Assembly: GCA_945861915.1 (NCBI GenBank)
Contig: CAMAWK010000051.1
Coordinates: 1-12,218, forward strand
Reading direction: 5' to 3'
Length of the DNA stretch: 12,218 nt
DNA from: Flavobacterium psychrophilum
GTDB lineage: Bacteria > Bacteroidota > Bacteroidia > Flavobacteriales > Flavobacteriaceae
Made by a program: the position numbers and the translations under genes. This document shows positions 1 to 4,633 of this stretch, piece by piece. The notes below the pieces were generated by a model. The model made no database searches. It worked only from the letters and a program-made list of their open reading frames with translations, and had not been told where the DNA came from. Within the stretch, counting starts at the first letter, position 1. Every line of letters starts with the position of its first letter.

Positions 1-38
1 GGATTTTGTAACCAATTGAAGTCTTTTTTAAGATGCAT
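1..38 (-). CDS. Possible 5' end of a minus-strand gene leaving the window
   Basis: An ATG at 38-36 on the minus strand opens a frame that reads MHLKKDFNWLQNP and runs off the left edge. Only 12 full codons are visible, so no family can be named. The reading looks protein-like, and a candidate promoter lies just upstream (TTTG at 98-95, then CAATTTTG at 72-65 with a 22-bp gap). If real, the gene is divergent from the DUF4258-type gene. The competing view is that this is intergenic DNA, or the tail of a plus-strand gene, because plus frame 1 is also open from the left edge to a TGA at 157-159. Confidence 0.3.
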   Translation of the reverse strand, partial: MHLKKDFNWLQN

Positions 39-64
39 AGCAGCGCTACGGAACGAAAAAAAGG

Positions 65-98
65 CAAAATTGGGTGCAAAAGACAAATTTTTAACAAA
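65..98 (-). promoter_or_regulatory. Candidate promoter for the left-edge minus-strand gene
   Basis: On the minus strand a TTTG (98-95) is followed after 22 bp by CAATTTTG (72-65), one mismatch from the Bacteroidota -7 element TAnnTTTG. Transcription would start about 20 nt before the ATG at 38. Support is weak because the T of the -7 element is replaced by C. Confidence 0.25.
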
Positions 99-107
99 TG
101 GAAAAAG

Positions 108-141
108 TTTAAACGACTTCATCAAGTTTCGACTACCTTTG
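108..141 (+). promoter_or_regulatory. Promoter of the DUF4258-type gene
   Basis: TACCTTTG at 134-141 is an exact match to TAnnTTTG. A degraded -33 element (TTTA at 108-111) sits 22 bp upstream. The start codon at 156 lies only 14 bp after the -7 element, so the 5' leader would be under about 10 nt, a near-leaderless arrangement. Confidence 0.5.
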
Positions 142-155
142 CAAAAAAATAAACC

Positions 156-530
156 ATGAAGTTTGCTCAACGCTTTGCTTATTATTTGATAGGATTAATA
201 ATGGGATTATTCTTTGTAGCTGCCGTTTTTAGTGGAAAAGATACTCGTTGCAACTATTTTCCAAACGCGAGAGTTCTGAACGATTTAAGAAATAAACCGT
301 TTCATTATTCTGATAATGCTTCCCAAATTTTATCCGAAAAATGGATTGATACTACCGACATCAAAAACAGCTTACAATATGGTGATGTTGATTTTGACAA
401 AAGTAATATTGAAGTTGAAAAAGGAAAATTATACGTTATAGATGGAAAAACGGTAAAAAACCAAGCCATTCAACTCAAGGTAATTAATTATCCAAATAAA
501 GCTGTTTTACAGGATATTATAAAAAAATAA
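156..530 (+). CDS. Membrane-anchored DUF4258-type protein
   Basis: A 124-residue protein of unknown function. Residues 8-25 form a hydrophobic helix that would anchor it in the inner membrane or act as an uncleaved signal. It is followed by a single cysteine (C32) in the stretch TRCNYFPNARVL. The soluble part (about 45-124) alternates charged and beta-type segments, with YGDVDF at 75-80 and GKLYVIDGK at 90-98. I recognise this pattern as the DUF4258-containing family found in Flavobacteriaceae; the assignment is from memory of the family, not a search. The ATG is chosen because the TAnnTTTG element ends 14 bp before it and the hydrophobic helix begins soon after. The gene converges on mnmD with a 24-bp gap holding only a weak A+T hairpin (537-553). 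No catalytic residues can be named. Confidence 0.75.
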   Translation: MKFAQRFAYYLIGLIMGLFFVAAVFSGKDTRCNYFPNARVLNDLRNKPFHYSDNASQILSEKWIDTTDIKNSLQYGDVDFDKSNIEVEKGKLYVIDGKTVKNQAIQLKVINYPNKAVLQDIIKK

Positions 531-554
531 CTTTCGTAAAATTATAGATTTTAT

Positions 555-1217
555 CTAAAACTTCATAGCGCGAAACATTTCTCTTTTTCCAGGTGGTCCT
601 TGCAGTTTTTCAACAGTAAAACCAGCCGCAATCATATTCTTTTTTATACTACTTCTGGCGGCATAGGTTACCAAAATTCCTTTATGTTTTAGCGCGTTAA
701 ACATAATTTTAAAAATTTCCTCACTCCATAATTCAGGTTGCACTCTAAAGCCAAAAGCGTCGAAATAAATTAAATCAAACTTTTCAATATCAATAATTTC
801 ATTAAACAAAATCTTTCGTTTGGTTAGCCCAAAATCTGAATCTAAATCAACTTTTTTCTCCCAAGGACAATCATGCATTTTTTCGAAAATAGTACGCTCT
901 TTTTCAGCTTTTAATTCTGAAACATAATTCATCATTTTGACCTCTTCTTGCGAAATTGGATAGGCCTCCACTCCAACATAATCAATTGTTAATCCCGGTT
1001 TTTTTGATTCTAAAAAAGTAATAAAAGCATTTAAACCCGTGCCGAAACCTATCTCTAAAACCGAAACTGATTGGTTTTGAAATAACGAAAGACCATTTTT
1101 TATAAAAACATGTTGTGCCTCTTGAATTGCACCAAATTTGGAATGATAACATTCGTCCCAATCTTTGATATGTATTGTTGTAGAACCGTCGTGGGTCTGT
1201 AAAATTTCTCTTTCCAA
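555..1217 (-). CDS. mnmD: tRNA U34 (5-methylaminomethyl) methyltransferase MnmD
   Basis: A stand-alone version of the methyltransferase half of MnmC, 220 residues. It transfers a methyl group from S-adenosylmethionine to 5-aminomethyl-(2-thio)uridine at tRNA wobble position 34, finishing the mnm5(s2)U modification that tunes decoding of two-codon boxes. The SAM-binding loop VLEIGFGTGLNAF is at residues 53-65. The family signature YHSKFGAIQEA is at 24-34, the active-site region DAFGFRVQPELW at 153-164, and the C-terminal GPPGKREM near 207-214. The FAD oxidase half of MnmC is absent, as usual in this phylum. The start codon at 1217-1215 is TTG, not ATG. An in-frame TAG lies at 1232-1230 with no ATG between, and the next in-frame ATG is near codon 95, too late for a working enzyme. 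The gene is divergent from ilvE and has its own TAnnTTTG element. Confidence 0.93.
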   Translation of the reverse strand: MEREILQTHDGSTTIHIKDWDECYHSKFGAIQEAQHVFIKNGLSLFQNQSVSVLEIGFGTGLNAFITFLESKKPGLTIDYVGVEAYPISQEEVKMMNYVSELKAEKERTIFEKMHDCPWEKKVDLDSDFGLTKRKILFNEIIDIEKFDLIYFDAFGFRVQPELWSEEIFKIMFNALKHKGILVTYAARSSIKKNMIAAGFTVEKLQGPPGKREMFRAMKF

Positions 1218-1262
1218 AATTATTTTATTCTAAAATCAAGGTTTAAACTGTATTGTAATGCT

Positions 1263-1299
1263 CAAATTTAATTAAAATATAAACCATTTAACTATCAAA
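1263..1299 (-). promoter_or_regulatory. Promoter of mnmD
   Basis: On the minus strand TAAATTTG (1270-1263) matches the -7 consensus exactly, and TTTTTGAT containing TTTG (1299-1296) lies 25 bp upstream, slightly long for the -33/-7 pair. The predicted 5' leader is about 35-40 nt before the TTG start. Confidence 0.5.
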
Positions 1300-1397
1300 A
1301 ATTGGTATTTTTTAAATATTCAATAAAATTATCACTCCTTTTTAAGTTTTTTTTTTTGAATAAACAAAACGCTGTTAAATGCAGTAATTAATGATTT

Positions 1398-1433
1398 TTT
1401 GATAAGTATTTCAGTGTTTTTTACTTAATTTTG
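1398..1433 (+). promoter_or_regulatory. Promoter of ilvE
   Basis: TAATTTTG at 1426-1433 matches TAnnTTTG exactly, and TTTG at 1398-1401 lies 24 bp upstream inside the box GATTTTTTGAT (1393-1403). The start codon at 1505 gives a leader of about 65 nt, longer than those inferred for gltB or the DUF4258-type gene. The leader contains no ATG, so there is no peptide attenuator, but it has a small hairpin, GAAAAA-TAA-TTTTTC, at 1472-1486. Confidence 0.55.
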
Positions 1434-1504
1434 CAATTCTTTAAGACGATACAATTAAAATACCAACACAAGAAAAATAATTTTTCAAATAGAATTTAGT
1501 AATT

Positions 1505-2572
1505 ATGAATGCAACACAAACCAACAAAATTGAAATAATTAAAGCTACTACTTCAAAAATAAACGAAGTAGATTTTGACAATTTAAGTTTTGGAGCCGTT
1601 TTCACAGATCATTTATTTGAATGTGATTATGTCAATGGAGAGTGGCTAAATCCAATTATTAAACCGTATGCTCCCTTTTTGTTAGATCCATCTGCAAAAG
1701 TGTTTCATTATGGTCAAGCTATTTTTGAGGGAATGAAAGCCTACAAAGATGAACAAGATGCTATTTGGCTTTTTAGACCTGACGAAAACTACAAAAGATT
1801 TAACTATTCGGCAGTAAGAATGGCGATGCCAGAAGTACCCGAAGAAATTTTTATGGAAGGGCTGAATCAATTGTTGAAATTGGATGAGGCTTGGATTCAG
1901 AAAGGAGTTGGTAACACCATGTATATTAGACCTTTTATGATTGCGACAGGCGATGGAGTTATTGCAAACCCTTCTGATTATTATAAATTCATGATTATTC
2001 TTTCGCCAGCAAAAGCCTATTATTCTGGCGAAGTAAAAGTACTTATTGCAGAACATTTTAGTAGAGCAGCCAACGGTGGAATTGGAGCAGCAAAGGCTGG
2101 AGGTAATTATGCAGGACAGTTTTACCCAACAAATTTAGCCAACAAAGCAGGTTTTCAACAAGTAATTTGGACCGATGATGCTACGCATACTAAGCTGGAA
2201 GAAGCGGGTACAATGAATGTGTTTTTTAGAATAAATGACACCCTTTACACTGCACCAACTAGCGAAAGAATTCTGGATGGAGTTACAAGAAAAAGTTTGA
2301 TTGAAATGGCAAAACGAGATGGAATCGATGTAGAAGTTAGACCCGTTTTAGTTTCTGAAATTGTAGAAGCTGCAAATGACGGAAGTTTAAAAGAAATATT
2401 TGGAGCAGGAACTGCTGCAGTTGTTAACCCAATAGTTGGATTTTCGTATCAAGATGTGTATTATGAATTGCCTAAATTAGATAATTCATTTGCGTCCCAG
2501 CTCAAAGAAAACTTAACAAACATACAACACAAATTAGCTGAGGATACTTTCGGCTGGACGGTTAAGGTTTAG
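1505..2572 (+). CDS. ilvE: Branched-chain-amino-acid aminotransferase
   Basis: A cytosolic PLP enzyme that interconverts leucine, isoleucine and valine with their 2-oxo acids, using 2-oxoglutarate/glutamate as amino partner. It is the last step of branched-chain synthesis and the first of breakdown. The 355-residue length and sequence fit the eukaryote-like BCAT subgroup of fold-type IV aminotransferases. The PLP lysine is K197 in AAKAGGNYA (195-203). Other conserved segments are FEGMKAY (74-80), YIRPF (140-144), EEAGTMNVFF (232-241), GVTRKSL (259-265) and the phosphate-binding FGAGTAAVVNP (299-309). The ATG is followed by an N-terminal extension typical of this subgroup. The gene is monocistronic: divergent from mnmD, with its own promoter, and closed by a strong hairpin at 2614-2641. 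The shared use of glutamate links it to gltBD further right. Confidence 0.96.
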   Translation: MNATQTNKIEIIKATTSKINEVDFDNLSFGAVFTDHLFECDYVNGEWLNPIIKPYAPFLLDPSAKVFHYGQAIFEGMKAYKDEQDAIWLFRPDENYKRFNYSAVRMAMPEVPEEIFMEGLNQLLKLDEAWIQKGVGNTMYIRPFMIATGDGVIANPSDYYKFMIILSPAKAYYSGEVKVLIAEHFSRAANGGIGAAKAGGNYAGQFYPTNLANKAGFQQVIWTDDATHTKLEEAGTMNVFFRINDTLYTAPTSERILDGVTRKSLIEMAKRDGIDVEVRPVLVSEIVEAANDGSLKEIFGAGTAAVVNPIVGFSYQDVYYELPKLDNSFASQLKENLTNIQHKLAEDTFGWTVKV

Positions 2573-2613
2573 GTTGTAGATTGAAATTTGCAGTTATCGG
2601 TAATAAAAAAATT

Positions 2614-2641
2614 AAAGCAGTTTAAAATAAACTGCTTTTTT
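2614..2641. terminator. Bidirectional terminator between ilvE and the MazG-like gene
   Basis: A perfect 11-bp stem (AAAGCAGTTTA at 2614-2624 with TAAACTGCTTT at 2628-2638) closes a 3-nt AAA loop and is followed by a T run to 2641. On the minus strand the same stem is followed by TAATTTTTTT, so it can also end transcription of the convergent MazG-like gene. Confidence 0.9.
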
Positions 2642-2672
2642 ATTTCATAGAAATAGTAAAGTTTTACAATTT

Positions 2673-3062
2673 TTACTCCTGCTCTAAAATCTTTGTAAAA
2701 TCAGGTTTAAAATAATTGGGGCCTTTCATCACTTTTCCATCTTCACGGTAGATTGGGTTTCCATCTACACCTAATTTACTCATATTTGATCGTTGAATTT
2801 CATCAAAAACTTCCTCAATTTTATGTTGTAATCCATGTTCTATGATAGTGCCGCAAAGAATATACATCATATCGCCCAAAGCATCTGCAATTTCAATTAT
2901 ATCATTGTTTTGAACTGCTTCAAGATATTCTTCGTTTTCCTCTTTCATTAAATTGAAACGGAGGATATTTTTGTTTTGACCTAAATCTGCTATCGGAAAC
3001 TCACTGTGACCAATAGCAAAAGCAGTATGAAATTCTTTAACTGCATTGATTTGCTTTTGCAT
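2673..3062 (-). CDS. MazG-like nucleoside triphosphate pyrophosphohydrolase
   Basis: A 129-residue all-alpha NTP-PPase, probably cytosolic, that splits a nucleotide triphosphate-type substrate into monophosphate and pyrophosphate. The metal-binding signature EExxE...ExxD is complete: E41, E42 and E45 in EENEE, then E57 and D60, with D64 one turn on in ADALGD (59-64). The C-terminal YREDGKVMKGPNYFKPD (105-121) is like that of phosphoribosyl-ATP pyrophosphohydrolase-like housekeeping proteins rather than two-domain MazG. It is not placed beside his genes, so a house-cleaning role on non-canonical nucleotides is more likely than histidine synthesis, but the substrate cannot be read from sequence. 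It starts at an ATG 79 bp from the divergent small membrane protein gene and shares the ilvE terminator. Confidence 0.85.
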   Translation of the reverse strand: MQKQINAVKEFHTAFAIGHSEFPIADLGQNKNILRFNLMKEENEEYLEAVQNNDIIEIADALGDMMYILCGTIIEHGLQHKIEEVFDEIQRSNMSKLGVDGNPIYREDGKVMKGPNYFKPDFTKILEQE

Positions 3063-3117
3063 AATTTTATTTGATTAAATGAAAAGGCAAATTAGTAACT
3101 TTTGACAAACAAATGCA

Positions 3118-3125
3118 TAAATTTG
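3118..3125 (+). promoter_or_regulatory. Promoter -7 element of the small membrane protein gene
   Basis: TAAATTTG at 3118-3125 matches the Bacteroidota -7 element and ends 16 bp before the ATG at 3142. No -33 box is well placed; the nearest TTTG (3101-3104) is only 13 bp away. An inverted repeat GCAAATT (3087-3093) / AATTTGC (3120-3126) spans the divergent gap. Its left arm could be a degraded -7 element for the MazG-like gene (CTAATTTG on the minus strand). Confidence 0.5.
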
Positions 3126-3141
3126 CAGAAAAAATAAGACT

Positions 3142-3330
3142 ATGTTTAGCCAAGGACAACTATTTTTTGCGGGTTGCTTTAGTATTGCTTTTATAGCTGC
3201 AATGATTTATGCGTATCGAAAAGATGCTAAATTACACGGATTGTTTTATAAAGGAAATTATAAAATTTTAATAGCTTTCTTTCTATTTATAGTATTACTT
3301 TTTTTTATAAAAATATTTTTCAAAAGATAA
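3142..3330 (+). CDS. Small two-helix membrane protein of unknown function
   Basis: A 62-residue protein with two predicted transmembrane helices (about 6-24 and 42-60) joined by a basic loop (RKDAKLHGLFYKGNYK, 26-41) and ending in KR. By the positive-inside rule the loop should be cytoplasmic with both ends outside, or the hairpin inverted if the terminal KR dominates. I know of no named family, but similar short proteins occur in Flavobacteria. It is supported as a gene by the -7 element 16 bp before its ATG, the clean membrane pattern, and its place 58 bp ahead of the same-strand DUF1456 gene, with no clear promoter between. The two are therefore probably co-transcribed. Confidence 0.7.
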   Translation: MFSQGQLFFAGCFSIAFIAAMIYAYRKDAKLHGLFYKGNYKILIAFFLFIVLLFFIKIFFKR

Positions 3331-3388
3331 TTTAAATTACCTTTTAAAAAATCTCCAAAAAGACACAAACCTTATCTAAAAAATTAAA

Positions 3389-3844
3389 ATGACAAATAAC
3401 GATATATTTAAAAAACTGCGAGTTGCCTTGATGTTGCGCGACGATCAAATAGTTGAAATTTTAGAATTAGTAGATTTTCGGATTTCAAAAACTGAATTAA
3501 GTGCTTTTTTTCGTGCCGAAAATCACGAAAACTTTGTAGAATGCGGCGATCAAGTATTACGCAATTTCTTGAATGGGTTGGTGATTCATCTTCGAGGAAC
3601 GAAAGAAAATCCTAAAAACCCAAAGGATGTTTTGGCAAAACACAAAGCTGAAATTCCAAAAAAAGAGGTTGATTCGAAACGTGTAGAGTTTAAACCAAAA
3701 CCAAAAGACGAAGAAAGAGCTAGAGGCGACCAAAGTCCCTCTAAAACAAAACCCGCAACCAAAAAACCTTTTAAAAAACCAGCTCCCAAAATACAAGTAG
3801 TTGAAAAAGTGAAATTCAATTTTGGTAAGAATAAAAAATCATAA
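3389..3844 (+). CDS. DUF1456 (YehS-like) protein with a basic tail
   Basis: A 151-residue protein. Residues 1-70 are one DUF1456 repeat: NNDIFKKLRVAL at the start, an ENHENFVECGDQVLRNFLNGL core at 45-64, and a closing HLRG. From recall this resembles the second of the two repeats of E. coli YehS (motif ECGDQFLRYFLRGL). Residues 71-151 have no fold signal and are rich in lysine and proline, including KTKPATKKPFKKPAPK (119-134), so this half is probably a disordered, positively charged tail able to touch nucleic acid or the ribosome. The function of DUF1456 is unknown. The gene follows the two-helix membrane protein and ends just before a bidirectional terminator. The long T-rich complement of the tail creates spurious minus-strand frames that are not genes. 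Confidence 0.85.
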   Translation: MTNNDIFKKLRVALMLRDDQIVEILELVDFRISKTELSAFFRAENHENFVECGDQVLRNFLNGLVIHLRGTKENPKNPKDVLAKHKAEIPKKEVDSKRVEFKPKPKDEERARGDQSPSKTKPATKKPFKKPAPKIQVVEKVKFNFGKNKKS

Positions 3845-3880
3845 TTTCTTTTTGGAAGTTTCTAATAATTTATTGCAAAA

Positions 3881-3906
3881 AAAATCCTGAACTCGTTCAG
3901 GATTTT
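3881..3906. terminator. Bidirectional terminator between the DUF1456 and secreted-protein genes
   Basis: An 11-bp perfect stem, AAAATCCTGAA (3881-3891) with TTCAGGATTTT (3896-3906), closes a CTCG loop. A runs on the left and T runs on the right give U tracts in both directions, fitting its place between two convergent genes. Confidence 0.9.
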
Positions 3907-3931
3907 GATTTTTAAAAGGTTCTAAAATAAA

Positions 3932-4273
3932 TTAAGAAGTAAAATTTATTTTAAATTCATAACTAGCATCCTTTCTTAATTCATTTGAAAGAAGCTTTTT
4001 GTAGTTTAATTTTTCTACAATGTAATCATTCAATTCTAAATTGTTGGAATTTGTTTTCAAAACAACAATTTCATTATTAGTATTAATCATAATTTTAACC
4101 ACTACTAGCACATCATTTTCTAGTTCTCCAACTGGAAATTCTGGATTTAAAAGTGTGGTTAATTCTTGATTTGTACCTACAAAACTAGTTTTAGACTTCA
4201 ATTCATTGGCTGAAAGAAAAGAAGTGCTACCTGACAATAATACTAGGGCAATTGATAAAATTAATTTTTTCAT
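3932..4273 (-). CDS. Small secreted protein, TonB-C-like fold suspected
   Basis: A 113-residue protein with a clear signal peptide: MKK, a hydrophobic core LILSIALVLL, and a likely cut after SFLSA at residue 22. The mature part has VVVKIMINTNNEIVVLK (57-73), then NDYIVEKLNYKKL (82-94) and a final strand YEFKINF (105-111). This beta-turn-beta, helix, beta order resembles the C-terminal domain of TonB and the many short periplasmic relatives in Flavobacteria, but there is no proline-rich linker or membrane anchor, so it is not a working TonB. No cysteine follows the signal peptide, so it is not a lipoprotein. It stands alone, with its own promoter and a terminator shared with the DUF1456 gene. 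Its role is unknown. Confidence 0.75.
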   Translation of the reverse strand: MKKLILSIALVLLSGSTSFLSANELKSKTSFVGTNQELTTLLNPEFPVGELENDVLVVVKIMINTNNEIVVLKTNSNNLELNDYIVEKLNYKKLLSNELRKDASYEFKINFTS

Positions 4274-4317
4274 GATTTTTGTTTTAAGATTGCTTAAAGT
4301 CTAATTATTTGACAGTC

Positions 4318-4355
4318 CAAAACTACAACCCTTTTTTAACCTAAAAGCAATCAAA
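4318..4355 (-). promoter_or_regulatory. Promoter of the secreted-protein gene
   Basis: On the minus strand TAGTTTTG (4325-4318) matches TAnnTTTG exactly. Upstream lies TTTTGATTG: its TTTG (4355-4352) is 26 bp away and its TTG (4350-4348) is 22 bp away, so the latter is the better-spaced -33 element. The leader to the ATG at 4273 would be about 35-40 nt. Confidence 0.5.
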
Positions 4356-4398
4356 AGGCATGTTAACTATATGATAAAAAGCAATTTCAGATATTTAT

Positions 4399-4444
4399 TT
4401 AGCTGTTAAATAAATTTATCAAAGTAAAATTATTGCACAGCTAA
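4399..4444. repeat. Wide inverted repeat TTAGCTGT / ACAGCTAA
   Basis: TTAGCTGT (4399-4406) and its reverse complement ACAGCTAA (4437-4444) are separated by 30 nt of A+T-rich sequence. It could be an operator pair, a weak hairpin, or chance; it lies about 75 bp upstream of the secreted-protein -7 element. Confidence 0.3.
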
Positions 4445-4580
4445 TTGTTTTAATTAAAAATTACAGTATTCTTAATAAAAATATCATAAATACCCATAAA
4501 ACGCATTTCAGCTTATTCAAACAACCTTAACATTGAGATAACCTCACAAAACAGTTAACAAAACATTCCGTTTTATTTAT

Positions 4581-4612
4581 AAAAAAAATCCCGAGCAAAC
4601 ACTCGGGATTTT
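4581..4612 (-). terminator. Terminator of sucC
   Basis: On the minus strand an 11-bp perfect stem (4612-4602 with 4595-4585, core CTCGGGAT on the plus strand) closes a 6-nt loop and is followed by a run of eight T (plus-strand A at 4581-4588). It lies 22 bp past the sucC stop codon. The plus-strand side also ends in TTTT, so weak action in both directions is possible. Confidence 0.9.
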
Positions 4613-4633
4613 CGATATATAGTATTTGAATTT

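Larger units (their letters stand above)
4274..4633. other. Gene-free 360-bp region between the secreted-protein gene and sucC
   Basis: Very A+T-rich DNA with no convincing coding frame or RNA gene. It holds the minus-strand promoter of the secreted-protein gene near 4318-4355, a wide inverted repeat at 4399-4444, and the sucC terminator at 4581-4612. I see nothing identifiable in 4445-4580. Confidence 0.6.

Noticed and set aside
1..159. Plus-strand open frame from the left edge to the TGA overlapping the DUF4258-type ATG
   Set aside because: No start is visible, the reading is a lysine-rich low-complexity string without a recognisable family, and an exact TAnnTTTG promoter element lies inside it.
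537..553. Hairpin TAAAAT-TATAG-ATTTTA between the DUF4258-type gene and mnmD as a terminator
   Set aside because: The stem has six A-T pairs and no G-C pair, so it is too weak to call; the convergent genes may overlap in transcription or end elsewhere.
1682..2056. Minus-strand 124-codon open frame inside ilvE
   Set aside because: It lies wholly within a strongly supported aminotransferase gene, has no promoter or recognisable family, and is explained by codon use on the other strand.
3557..3819. Two minus-strand open frames inside the DUF1456 gene
   Set aside because: They are Phe/Trp-rich complements of the Lys/Pro-rich tail and show no protein-like pattern.
4445..4580. Possible small RNA or short gene in the sucC downstream gap
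   Set aside because: No TAnnTTTG element paired with a terminator on one strand, no stable hairpin and no coding frame were seen.
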